From contig JAHHQV010000056.1 of NCBI GenBank assembly GCA_020026175.1, forward strand, positions 1-18,153: 18,153 bases of DNA, given 5' to 3'. This DNA is from Phocaeicola sp. Its GTDB lineage: Bacteria > Bacteroidota > Bacteroidia > Bacteroidales > Bacteroidaceae. Under the pieces are notes generated by a model that saw only the letters and a program-made list of their open reading frames with translations, was not told the DNA's origin and searched no databases. Position 1 is the first letter of the stretch, and each line of letters starts with the position of its first letter. Below are positions 1-5,778 of the stretch, piece after piece. The translations under genes and the position numbers were made by a program.

Positions 1-56
1 CTTCCAGTTCCAAAATTTGTAAGGGAAGTCGTAAAAAATTATCTTTAAATCCAAAA

Positions 57-1253
57 ATGGAAAAGATAAGATACAGACTTGTTTATAATCGTAAGAAGAA
101 ACTTAACCGTCAGGGAACCGCACTCGTACAAGTTGAAGCATCGTTGAATTTGCGTAAAGTGTATTTCAAAACGAACCTCTACTTAAAGCCAGAACATTGG
201 GACTGCAATCGTGCACAAGTCTGTAATCATCCACAATCTAACGAACTTAATGCCATGCTTTTTGAATATATAATAAAGTTACAAGGTATAGAATTGGAGC
301 ATTGGAAACGTGGCATACCTATTACTCTCTCTATGCTTAAAGAATCTGTTTGTAAAAATAAAGAGCCAAATGTAACTTTCATAAATTTTGCAGTCACTTA
401 TATACAATCATCAGACCGTAGAGATACTACCAAAAACAACATTCTGACTACCATAACTCAGCTAAAAGAGTTTCGTTCTGGACTATCCTTCAAAGATATT
501 ACTTATTCTTTCCTTAAGGATTTTGAGCAATATTTGCGTGAGAAGGGGAATGGTGTTAATACAATTGCAAAACACATGAGGCAGCTTCGTACACTTGTAA
601 ATGAAGCTATTAATCAAGGCTACATTCATGCAGATGCCTATCCTTTTAGGAAATACAAGATAAAGCAGGAAAAAGGTAAGCATGAGTTTCTGACTCCTGA
701 CGAACTGAAGAAGTTGGAGAATCTGAATATAGAAGATAAAAGACTACGCCATGTGCTCGATGCCTTCTTGTTCTGTTGTTATGTCGGATTGCGTTTTTCA
801 GATTTTTGCCAGCTAACGGCAGAAAATTTCATAAGGGTGAATGGCAAAAGATGGTTACATTTAAAGTCGATAAAAACAGGTGTTGAAATAAGGCTTCCGC
901 TCTACCTGCTGTTTGAGGGCAAGGCTCTTTTCTTATTAGATAAGTACGATATTGCATGTTTTTCAAAAATAGGGAGCAACTCGGATGTAAACAAAGTTCT
1001 GTCTGATATCGCAAAACTTGCCGGAATCAAAAAACACATAACATTCCATACGGCACGCCATACCTGTGCAACCTTGCTCGTACATCAACGTGTACCGATT
1101 ACAACCGTCCAAAAACTTCTTGGTCATACATCGGTTAAGACTACCGAGATATATTCCGAGGTACTATCTAATACGATAGTTAGGGATTTGATAGCAGTTC
1201 AGAGAGGTAAACGGAATGTAAAGAATTTTCAAGGATGCATGCAGATAGGGTAG
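57..1253 (+). CDS. Tyrosine recombinase / site-specific integrase
   Basis: This is a 398-residue tyrosine recombinase that would cut and rejoin DNA at specific sites. The N-terminus (about 1-95) is basic and resembles the arm-binding domain of Bacteroidales integrases. Residues about 105-200 fit the SAM-like core-binding domain and about 210-385 the catalytic domain. The catalytic set is complete: Arg246 in GLRFSD, His331 and Arg334 in HTARH, His357 in LLGH, and nucleophile Tyr366 in TTEIYSEVL. Length is normal for the family. The ATG at 57 is the only early in-frame start, and the stop lies inside a hairpin that probably terminates transcription. It precedes a phage-type lysis module, so it could be a phage integrase or a local invertase acting on DNA left of the window. 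Its target cannot be seen. The family call is secure; the role is inference. Confidence 0.93.
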   Translation: MEKIRYRLVYNRKKKLNRQGTALVQVEASLNLRKVYFKTNLYLKPEHWDCNRAQVCNHPQSNELNAMLFEYIIKLQGIELEHWKRGIPITLSMLKESVCKNKEPNVTFINFAVTYIQSSDRRDTTKNNILTTITQLKEFRSGLSFKDITYSFLKDFEQYLREKGNGVNTIAKHMRQLRTLVNEAINQGYIHADAYPFRKYKIKQEKGKHEFLTPDELKKLENLNIEDKRLRHVLDAFLFCCYVGLRFSDFCQLTAENFIRVNGKRWLHLKSIKTGVEIRLPLYLLFEGKALFLLDKYDIACFSKIGSNSDVNKVLSDIAKLAGIKKHITFHTARHTCATLLVHQRVPITTVQKLLGHTSVKTTEIYSEVLSNTIVRDLIAVQRGKRNVKNFQGCMQIG

Positions 1254-1297
1254 AGTATAGGTATATTTTATAGTAATCTACCTATACTCTACCTTTT
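1249..1297 (+). terminator. Hairpin terminator overlapping the recombinase stop codon
   Basis: A perfect 15-bp inverted repeat (arms 1249-1263 and 1279-1293, 15-nt loop) is followed by CTTTTC. The TAG stop at 1251-1253 lies inside the left arm. The stem is AT-rich but long, which suits an intrinsic terminator for the recombinase gene. A recombinase-binding palindrome is a possible alternative. Confidence 0.6.
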
Positions 1298-1313
1298 CAA
1301 GATTTTGGATATT

Positions 1314-1345
1314 CTTGGATTAGTGGAATATTCTATATATATTTG
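1314..1345 (+). promoter_or_regulatory. Bacteroides-type promoter for the lysis module
   Basis: CTTG at 1314-1317, a 20-nt spacer, then TATATTTG at 1338-1345, a full match to the TAnnTTTG -7 element of Bacteroides. Transcription would start near 1350, just before the leader hairpin at 1365-1405, and run into the small membrane protein, holin and amidase genes. Confidence 0.5.
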
Positions 1346-1364
1346 TGGAACTTAATGTAATAAC

Positions 1365-1405
1365 GCCCTCGGGTGGTGCATCTTATCAATGTGCCGTCCG
1401 GGGGC
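1365..1405 (+). promoter_or_regulatory. Strong RNA hairpin in the leader of the lysis module
   Basis: Arms 1365-1381 and 1389-1405 pair along all 17 positions when G-U pairs are allowed, with the 7-nt loop CTTATCA. The five non-Watson-Crick positions are all G-U compatible, which argues for selection at RNA level. TTTGTGTTT follows, so this may be a leaky terminator or attenuator ahead of the lysis genes. It stands 27 nt before the likely ATG at 1433. A longer reading frame opening with GTG at 1373 would run through the hairpin and is less likely. Confidence 0.55.
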
Positions 1406-1432
1406 TTTGTGTTTAATTTAATCTCAAAATTT

Positions 1433-1603
1433 ATGAAAAAGAAGATGGTTTTGTTGGCTATTATTTTAGCCGTGATTGTAGGACTGTTGGTTTACTATCA
1501 GTATGTCCCATTATGGGCAAGTATTGTTTCTACTGGGGCTTTTTTGTTTGGTGTTTACTTGGGTTGGTTGGCTAAGGGCTGGTCTGATAAGAATATTAAG
1601 TAA
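1433..1603 (+). CDS. Small membrane protein of the lysis module
   Basis: A 56-residue protein with a Lys-rich start (MKKKM), a hydrophobic segment at about residues 6-22, a second at about 27-45 and a charged tail ending SDKNIK. The ATG at 1433 was chosen over a GTG at 1373 because that earlier start lies inside a strong hairpin and would add 20 residues that do not look like a leader. It lies 3 nt upstream of the holin-like gene, so the two are probably co-transcribed. Size, topology and position suggest a holin, antiholin or other lysis accessory, but I recognise no family. Function is inference from context only. Confidence 0.6.
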   Translation: MKKKMVLLAIILAVIVGLLVYYQYVPLWASIVSTGAFLFGVYLGWLAKGWSDKNIK

Positions 1604-1606
1604 GAT

Positions 1607-2050
1607 ATGGAAAGATATATATCATACATAACTCAAGATATACACCATGGAATAGCGGTGATTTTTGTTTGCCTTGTAGCTATTGCGATAGCTTGTATGA
1701 TAGACTTGTGGACTGGCATAGATGCAGCAAGAGCAAACAAGGAGAGGGTAAGAAGCAGACCACTGAGAAGGACTGGAACAAAGATGCTTGACTATTATAG
1801 GATATTCATCATATTTGTTCTGATAGATATACTTGGGCTGTGCTTTCCGTGGTACCATATGCCTTATGCAGCAATAATATGTACCGTTGCGGTTATCAGT
1901 ATTGAAGGTGTCTCCATAGTTGAGAATTTCAGAAAAAAGAAAAGCCATGCAGCAGAGGTAGCAGAAGTAGCTAAGAATATTGTAGAGTGTCTTACAAGAG
2001 AAGACGCTGAAAAGATTATTAAGACGATAAAGGAGGAGAGTAAAAGATGA
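1607..2050 (+). CDS. Phage holin family protein
   Basis: A 147-residue inner-membrane protein with three hydrophobic segments at about 14-33, 66-80 and 86-103. The signature DLWTGIDAARANKERVRS after the first segment, followed by a basic LRRTGTKML stretch, is typical of holin-like proteins in Bacteroidales prophages. The C-terminus (about 108-147) is charged, helical and probably cytoplasmic. Holins open the inner membrane so that an endolysin can reach the peptidoglycan. The gene overlaps the amidase by four bases (ATGA at 2047-2050), which indicates translational coupling and supports a holin-endolysin pair. The family call is by motif and context; activity is inferred. Confidence 0.82.
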   Translation: MERYISYITQDIHHGIAVIFVCLVAIAIACMIDLWTGIDAARANKERVRSRPLRRTGTKMLDYYRIFIIFVLIDILGLCFPWYHMPYAAIICTVAVISIEGVSIVENFRKKKSHAAEVAEVAKNIVECLTREDAEKIIKTIKEESKR

Positions 2051-2532
2051 TGAGGATTGACGCAATTGTATGCCATTGTTCGGCTACACGGACAGGGCAG
2101 GATATAGGAAAAAGAGAAATTACCCAAATGCATTTGCAGAGAGGGTTCCGGACAATAGGGTATAACTATGTGGTTCGACTAGACGGTACTATTGAAGTAG
2201 GCCGTTCGCTTACTATTGATGGTGCTCACTGTAATTCAAAAGGTTTTTCCGGTGTTTCTTATAATAAGCATAGTATTGGTATTTGTTATGTTGGTGGACT
2301 GGATTCAAACGGCAAGGCTGCTGATACCAGAACGCCTGAGCAGAAGAAGGCACTCCGTGAACTGATTACCAAACTGATCAAACAATACCCAGACATTAAA
2401 GAAATATTGGGTCATAGAGACACCAGTCCTGACCTTGATGGTGACGGAATCGTAGAAAAACATGAGTGGATAAAGATGTGCCCATGTTTTGATGCTAAGA
2501 AGGAGTATTCAGATTTGCTTGTAACATTATAA
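2047..2532 (+). CDS. N-acetylmuramoyl-L-alanine amidase (T7 lysozyme-type endolysin)
   Basis: A 161-residue zinc amidase that cleaves the bond between N-acetylmuramic acid and L-alanine in peptidoglycan. The whole protein is one Amidase_2 domain. Likely zinc ligands are His10 (VCHCSAT), His123 (LGHRDTS) and Cys145 (KMCPCFD), matching T7 lysozyme His17, His122 and Cys130. Tyr39 in IGYNYV and Lys143 fit the catalytic Tyr and Lys. There is no signal peptide, as expected for an endolysin released through a holin, and the holin-like gene overlaps it by four bases. Translation may start at either of two adjacent ATGs (2047 or 2050). All key residues are present, so it should be active. Confidence 0.93.
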   Translation: MMRIDAIVCHCSATRTGQDIGKREITQMHLQRGFRTIGYNYVVRLDGTIEVGRSLTIDGAHCNSKGFSGVSYNKHSIGICYVGGLDSNGKAADTRTPEQKKALRELITKLIKQYPDIKEILGHRDTSPDLDGDGIVEKHEWIKMCPCFDAKKEYSDLLVTL

Positions 2533-2624
2533 TATAATTGTGAGACTTGAAAGCGTTCTTTGAAAAGTTGAAACACCGTATATACCTATTATTGTTAATG
2601 TTTGTTCGTTTTATAGATTGTTTA

Positions 2625-2655
2625 TTTGATTGTTTGGGTAAATTTCGTAACTTTG
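2625..2655 (+). promoter_or_regulatory. Promoter of the Panacea cassette
   Basis: TTTG at 2625-2628, exactly 19 nt, then TAACTTTG at 2648-2655: a perfect match to the Bacteroides TTTG-N19-TAnnTTTG promoter. Transcription would start at about 2660, inside the adjacent palindrome. It gives the Panacea pair its own promoter, separate from the lysis genes. Confidence 0.65.
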
Positions 2656-2658
2656 TAT

Positions 2659-2677
2659 CGTTCTTTAATAAAGAACG
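2659..2677. promoter_or_regulatory. Palindrome over the Panacea start site, likely operator
   Basis: CGTTCTTT-AAT-AAAGAACG, a perfect 8-bp inverted repeat with a 3-nt centre, lies 4 nt after the -7 box. A further copy of the half-site CGTTCTTT lies upstream at 2554-2561. The position over the transcription start suits repressor binding, for example autoregulation by the cassette's own proteins, which is common in toxin-antitoxin operons. The regulator is not identified. Confidence 0.45.
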
Positions 2678-2768
2678 TATATTTACTTGCGTGGATTGTT
2701 TTCTCATGGATTAACATATAAGTTTATTGTTATAGTGTTATTTCATGGGATTTTTGTATATTTATATT

Positions 2769-3251
2769 ATGGAACTAACGAGCTTAGATTATATGAAATT
2801 ATTGAGTTGGCTTGCTTATTATAAGCATGGAACCATACTAAATAAAACACAGATGCAAAAGATTTTGTTTATGTGTTATGGCTCGTATTATGCCATAAAA
2901 GATACTCCATTGTTTATAGATGACACACCTAAAGCATGGCCTTATGGTCCAGTTTTTCCTCGTGTGAATGTGAGGTACAATCCAGAAAATCCGCCACTAA
3001 ATTTAACGGATGAAGATAAGAAGGCATTTGTTAAAGATGTTGAGGCGTTAAAACTTGTAACTTCAATAGTAGCTCAATATTGCCGTACTTCTGCACATGA
3101 ACTTAGTGAATGGTCTCATGAGAAAGGAAGTCCTTGGTTTAAGACTGTGTATGGAAAGGATGGTGATAATTCCGAAATAAACTGGAATAAGGAAATACCT
3201 GCAGACTTTATAAAAGAGTATTTTAAAGAATGGAGGAAATGTAATGTGTGA
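2769..3251 (+). CDS. Panacea-domain protein (SocA-like putative antitoxin)
   Basis: A 160-residue protein matching the Panacea domain (DUF4065, SocA-like). The N-terminal helix LLSWLAYYKHG, then MQKILFMCYGSYYAI and the hallmark AWPYGPVFPRV (W, G-P-V and P conserved) support this. The C-terminal half carries LSEWSHEKGSPW, also typical. Panacea proteins are known antitoxins that pair with many unrelated toxins, and SocA of Caulobacter is a proteolytic adaptor. Here it overlaps the next gene by eight bases, so its partner is probably that membrane protein. An ATG at 2745 would add eight residues (MGFLYIYI); I prefer 2769 because those extra residues precede the conserved region. The pair has its own promoter and terminator. 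The domain call is strong; antitoxin function is inferred. Confidence 0.85.
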   Translation: MELTSLDYMKLLSWLAYYKHGTILNKTQMQKILFMCYGSYYAIKDTPLFIDDTPKAWPYGPVFPRVNVRYNPENPPLNLTDEDKKAFVKDVEALKLVTSIVAQYCRTSAHELSEWSHEKGSPWFKTVYGKDGDNSEINWNKEIPADFIKEYFKEWRKCNV

Positions 3252-3852
3252 AAAAGAATCTACATTAACAGATGATTTGAAAATCTTTAATGAGATTACA
3301 AATACAAAATCAAGTGACATTGATGAATTAGACTCTCTTCCTTGGAAGAGGTATGGAGCATACAAACTTTTCCAATATATAAAACGCTTTTTCTCATATA
3401 AGCCCAAACCACCAAGAGAGCTTAACTTGGAGGATATGGTTGGGAATTTATTATCCTCATTTGCAGAAAGTGGAGCAACTATACCGGAAGAGATATTGAA
3501 TAAATGTAAAGAGTTGCTACAACATCAACGCACACTTGAAGATACAAGAGCAAGAAGGCGTTTAGAGCATTGGGCTACAAGAATTATTTCTTACTATTTA
3601 ATAACTGTATTTATAATATTGATACTTTCGGGATTTGCAAGTGTAATAAATACAATGTTGTGCCAATTCTGTGGAATTAGTCATGAGTTTATAAAAACTA
3701 TGAATTCTATATTTTTGTCAGACAAGGTTCTTATAGTATTACTTAGTACAACTACAATAAATATTATTGGTCTTGGTTTAATTGTATTAAGAGGTCATTT
3801 TGGAGATATCAATAATAATAAGGTAAAAGATAAACAGAATAGGGTATCATAA
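3244..3852 (+). CDS. Two-segment membrane protein paired with Panacea, putative toxin or effector
   Basis: A 202-residue protein that I do not recognise as a named family. Residues 1-110 are soluble and charged, with a probable helix at about 84-108 ending in the basic run RARRR. Two hydrophobic segments follow at about 114-136 and 162-183, the second containing LLSTTTINIIGLGLIVL, and the tail is short and polar. There is no signal peptide, so the N-terminal part is probably cytoplasmic with a C-terminal hairpin in the membrane. It starts eight bases inside the Panacea gene, indicating coupled translation, and ends just before a strong terminator. By analogy with Panacea toxin-antitoxin pairs it may be a membrane-acting toxin or an abortive-infection effector. 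That role is inference; lysis accessory or superinfection exclusion are alternatives. Confidence 0.72.
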   Translation: MCEKESTLTDDLKIFNEITNTKSSDIDELDSLPWKRYGAYKLFQYIKRFFSYKPKPPRELNLEDMVGNLLSSFAESGATIPEEILNKCKELLQHQRTLEDTRARRRLEHWATRIISYYLITVFIILILSGFASVINTMLCQFCGISHEFIKTMNSIFLSDKVLIVLLSTTTINIIGLGLIVLRGHFGDINNNKVKDKQNRVS

Positions 3853-3853
3853 T

Positions 3854-3887
3854 AAAAAGCGGTGTTTCAACGATTCACCGCTTTTTT
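3854..3887 (+). terminator. Terminator of the Panacea cassette
   Basis: AAAAAGCGGTG at 3854-3864 pairs with CACCGCTTTTT at 3876-3886 across an 11-nt loop. The GC-rich core and T run make a clear intrinsic terminator one base after the stop codon of the membrane protein. The A tract on the other side may let it work in both directions. Confidence 0.85.
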
Positions 3888-3899
3888 ATGCCTAAAATT

Positions 3900-4364
3900 A
3901 TGAAATACTTACCATATCTTTTGATTACAGCACTGGCCTTCTGTTTAGGTTGGTGCAGCCGTTCTCCTACAGAAAGGATAGTTAGACAGTTTGATACTAT
4001 ACAAAGCGAACCTATTGTAATTACCAAAGTCAAGGTAGACACTCAGCTGATTATATCTCCATTCCCTTATCTTGCATGGATAGACCATACTGATACGATA
4101 AGAACGGACAGTTGTGTACATCTAAGGGAATATAAAGAGTACCAGGATAGCAGTTACTATGCGAGAGTTAGTGGTGTTGCTCCAAGGCTGGATGAACTTC
4201 AGATATATCCTAAAACCGTGTATCAGACTAAGTACATTTACAGGGATATACATCATAAGCCAAAACGATGGGGACTGGGATTGAGTGCCGGCTATGGCTT
4301 TGGCAAAGGTGGAATTAGTCCAGTTCTGGCGGTTACAGTTAGCTATAATCTATGGCAGTGGTAA
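3900..4364 (+). CDS. DUF6808-like membrane protein
   Basis: A 154-residue protein with one N-terminal hydrophobic segment (about 3-18, YLPYLLITALAFCLGW) and then a soluble region rich in Thr, Tyr and Ile. The C-terminus RWGLGLSAGYGFGKGG...LAVTVSYNLW has the alternating pattern of an outer-membrane-like beta hairpin. The overall form resembles DUF6808 proteins of Bacteroidales phages and mobile elements. A Cys at residue 15 (CSRS follows the hydrophobic stretch) could suggest a lipoprotein, but the lipobox is poor. An ATG at 3888 would add four residues but touches the terminator, so 3900 is preferred. Position after holin and endolysin suggests a spanin-like role in outer-membrane disruption. 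That role is speculative. Confidence 0.7.
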   Translation: MKYLPYLLITALAFCLGWCSRSPTERIVRQFDTIQSEPIVITKVKVDTQLIISPFPYLAWIDHTDTIRTDSCVHLREYKEYQDSSYYARVSGVAPRLDELQIYPKTVYQTKYIYRDIHHKPKRWGLGLSAGYGFGKGGISPVLAVTVSYNLWQW

Positions 4365-4367
4365 TTT

Positions 4368-4381
4368 ATGTTTGAAAACAT
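4368..4381. repeat. ATGTTT-GA-AAACAT palindrome
   Basis: A perfect 6-bp inverted repeat with a 2-nt centre, just after the DUF6808 stop and upstream of the next gene. The same half-sites occur as palindromes at 7316-7331 and 18131-18145, so a shared DNA-binding protein is possible. Confidence 0.35.
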
Positions 4382-4448
4382 TCTATTTTTTTACATATTG
4401 TAATGGAATATTATTTATATTTGCTTGAGAACTATAAAAAATAATACT

Positions 4449-4742
4449 ATGGCTGATTTTAAAGATTTAGAAACAATTAAGAGTTCAAGAGAAGAAGAAT
4501 TTGTTGATTGTAACATTTTAAGTGTTAAGGTAGCTACTAATGGATATTGTGGCGGTGATTCCGGACATGGCTCAAGAACATATCTTAGATTAGAAGATAA
4601 AGCTGCAACTGATATTGATATCCGTCTAATCAATGATGGTACTGGAGTTGAAATAATGTTAGGTGGAGATACCGAGTTAGAAACTTTTATTCAGGCTTTA
4701 AGGTGGGCAGCTGATAATTTAGAGGAAATGGCTGGAAAATAA
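4449..4742 (+). CDS. Hypothetical 97-residue protein
   Basis: A small acidic soluble protein that I do not recognise. It has no signal peptide or membrane segment. Two clusters stand out: NGYCGGDSGHGSRTYLRLED near the middle, rich in Gly with one Cys, and GVEIMLGGDTELETFIQALRWAADNLEEMAG at the end, which looks like a beta strand followed by a helix. The compact alpha/beta pattern suggests a folded small domain. ATG 4449 is preferred over an earlier ATG at 4425 because the sequence from MADFKDLE looks like a normal start. A TATATTTG -7 box at 4416-4423 may drive it, though no clear TTTG stands at the right distance. A terminator follows at once, so it is a single-gene unit. Confidence 0.7.
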   Translation: MADFKDLETIKSSREEEFVDCNILSVKVATNGYCGGDSGHGSRTYLRLEDKAATDIDIRLINDGTGVEIMLGGDTELETFIQALRWAADNLEEMAGK

Positions 4743-4745
4743 AGT

Positions 4746-4777
4746 AAAAAGGCAGAGGATAATTCCCCTGCCTTTCT
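4746..4777 (+). terminator. Terminator after the 97-residue protein
   Basis: AAAGGCAG at 4748-4755 pairs with CTGCCTTT at 4768-4775, with GG/CC able to extend the stem past a bulge, and CTT follows. It begins a few bases after the stop at 4742. Confidence 0.7.
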
Positions 4778-4778
4778 T

Positions 4779-4853
4779 GTAACTGAGCCTCATCATCACT
4801 AATCAACCCGTCTGCCAGTTACATCTATAGTTACTGATATAGGTTATGATTAG
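4779..4853. other. Possible pseudoknotted RNA between convergent genes
   Basis: GTAACTG (4779-4785) can pair with CAGTTAC (4816-4822). CTAATCAACC (4799-4808) can pair with GGTTATGATTAG (4842-4853) with a 2-nt bulge. The two helices interleave, which gives a pseudoknot topology. A small hairpin CTATA/TATAG (4825-4829, 4838-4842) competes at the edge. No coding region is seen here. Strand and function are unknown. Confidence 0.25.
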
Positions 4854-4867
4854 TTCGGTATGGGCAT

Positions 4868-4940
4868 AAAAAAAGTGAGGGGAACCACCCCCTCACCAAA
4901 AGTCAAACCAAAATCAGGGCCACTGCCCTTCATTATGGCA
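4868..4940 (-). ncRNA. Candidate small RNA of about 70 nt
   Basis: On the minus strand a perfect promoter is followed about 70 nt later by a strong terminator: GTGAGGGG/CCCCTCAC (4875-4882 and 4889-4896) with seven T after it (A run at 4868-4874). Between them lies one more small hairpin, AGGGC-AGTG-GCCCT (4916-4929). A 27-codon reading frame (4933 down to 4850) crosses the terminator and its T run, so coding seems unlikely. The RNA lies downstream of the DUF5053 gene, separated from it by that gene's own terminator. It is not matched to any known RNA family here. Confidence 0.45.
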
Positions 4941-4943
4941 TTG

Positions 4944-4974
4944 CAAATATACGATATTATTTTGTATAAACAAA
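4944..4974 (-). promoter_or_regulatory. Promoter of the candidate small RNA
   Basis: Read on the minus strand: TTTG at 4971-4974, 19 nt, then TATATTTG at 4944-4951, a full match to the Bacteroides consensus. Its -33 box overlaps the T tract of the terminator just upstream. Confidence 0.6.
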
Positions 4975-5001
4975 AAATCCCCGCATCGGCTTAATGCGGG
5001 G
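4972..5001 (-). terminator. Terminator of the DUF5053 gene
   Basis: CCCCGCAT (4979-4986) pairs with ATGCGGGG (4994-5001) across a 7-nt loop. On the minus strand six T follow (A run 4972-4977). It lies 20 nt after the DUF5053 stop codon. Confidence 0.85.
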
Positions 5002-5004
5002 ACG

Positions 5005-5029
5005 TGTCAAACAAAGTCACTTAATTAAA
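5005..5029. repeat. Left arm of the inverted repeat flanking the DUF5053 gene
   Basis: TGTCAAACAAAG-TCACTTAATTAAA is the reverse complement of both halves of the right arm at 5698-5728, which differs only by six extra bases in the middle. This arm covers the stop codon of the gene. Confidence 0.7.
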
Positions 5030-5692
5030 TTTAAGCGAAGCCGAAGTATTCTTTATTGTATTGCTTATATCTTCCAGTGCGTTCAGGAAAGTCTGAAATT
5101 CATTTTGTGTGAATTTTGCCGACTTACCATTTACTGTATATCCATTTATGCGCTGGTACAGCCAGTTACGGCTTTTACCGAAATATTTCTTTGCAATGTA
5201 GCTGAACGAGATAATGTCAGGAAGGTCGCCAAGTTTTTCCTTTAGTATAGTTTCTTCCGCTCTTGTGATAAAATCCTCACAAGCCTCAACTGTAGCTTGC
5301 AGTCCGGCTTTAGAATCTGCGATGTACTTGTTTCTATCTTCTTCACTCATTGAAGATACCTTTTCCTGCATTTCTTTTTGGAAGGCAAGTTTCTCCTCAA
5401 CAGTTTTTAGTCCTTTGAACTTCTCAAATGCAGCCTGCATGTCTGCGTTAGGAAGATATTTATTCATATTATTATCCATATAATTATTTTTTAATGCCCT
5501 CATGACTGGGAGGGCTGTTTGTAACTCTTTTTCTAACATCTTTCGGATTTCGTTCATCCTGTCTAGAATGTCATTTATCATCTGCTCGTATTCTGACTTG
5601 TCCTCGATAACTCCATATGTGGAGTGAAATTCAATGAGTAGTTTTAAGTTCTCGTACTCTCTTTCTAACTTTTTTCTTTCTTCATTTTCCAT
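5021..5692 (-). CDS. DUF5053 domain-containing protein
   Basis: A 223-residue soluble protein. Residues 1-155 are highly charged and helical, with probable coiled coils at about 2-60 and 86-155. Residues about 158-220 (FSYIAKKYFGKSRNWLYQRINGYTVNG, then FTQNEFQTFLNALEDI) match the C-terminal DUF5053 region seen in Bacteroidales mobile elements. This part reads like a winged or helix-turn-helix module. The gene lies 86 nt downstream of the recombinase on the same strand, has its own likely promoter at 5732-5763 and terminator, and is bracketed by a 25-31 bp inverted repeat. A role in DNA binding, such as directionality factor or regulator of the neighbouring recombinase, is plausible but not shown. 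Confidence 0.85.
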   Translation of the reverse strand: MENEERKKLEREYENLKLLIEFHSTYGVIEDKSEYEQMINDILDRMNEIRKMLEKELQTALPVMRALKNNYMDNNMNKYLPNADMQAAFEKFKGLKTVEEKLAFQKEMQEKVSSMSEEDRNKYIADSKAGLQATVEACEDFITRAEETILKEKLGDLPDIISFSYIAKKYFGKSRNWLYQRINGYTVNGKSAKFTQNEFQTFLNALEDISNTIKNTSASLKFN

Positions 5693-5697
5693 CTTGT

Positions 5698-5728
5698 TTT
5701 AATTAAGTGAATAACTCTTTGTTTGACA
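5698..5728. repeat. Right arm of the inverted repeat flanking the DUF5053 gene
   Basis: TTTAATTAAGTGA (5698-5710), then ATAACT, then CTTTGTTTGACA (5717-5728). The two outer blocks match the inverted left arm base for base; the central six bases are absent there. It lies in the 5' leader of the DUF5053 gene, around the predicted transcription start. Confidence 0.7.
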
Positions 5729-5731
5729 TTA

Positions 5732-5763
5732 TAAAAATAATAAGCATTTGCATATTATCCAAA
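5732..5763 (-). promoter_or_regulatory. Probable promoter of the DUF5053 gene
   Basis: Minus strand: TTTG at 5760-5763, 20 nt, then TATTTTTA at 5732-5739, which matches TAnnTTTG at all but the last base. The start would fall near 5725, at the outer edge of the right inverted-repeat arm. Confidence 0.4.
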
Positions 5764-5778
5764 TATTTCGATGTTTTT

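Noticed and set aside
1622..2065. A 147-codon minus-strand frame opposite the holin-like gene
   Set aside because: The plus strand encodes a recognisable holin with coupled amidase; the minus-strand product is low-complexity and unlike any family I know.
4850..4933. A 27-codon minus-strand reading frame in the candidate small RNA
   Set aside because: It runs through the terminator hairpin and its T run, so most transcripts would end before the stop codon; the peptide resembles no family I know.
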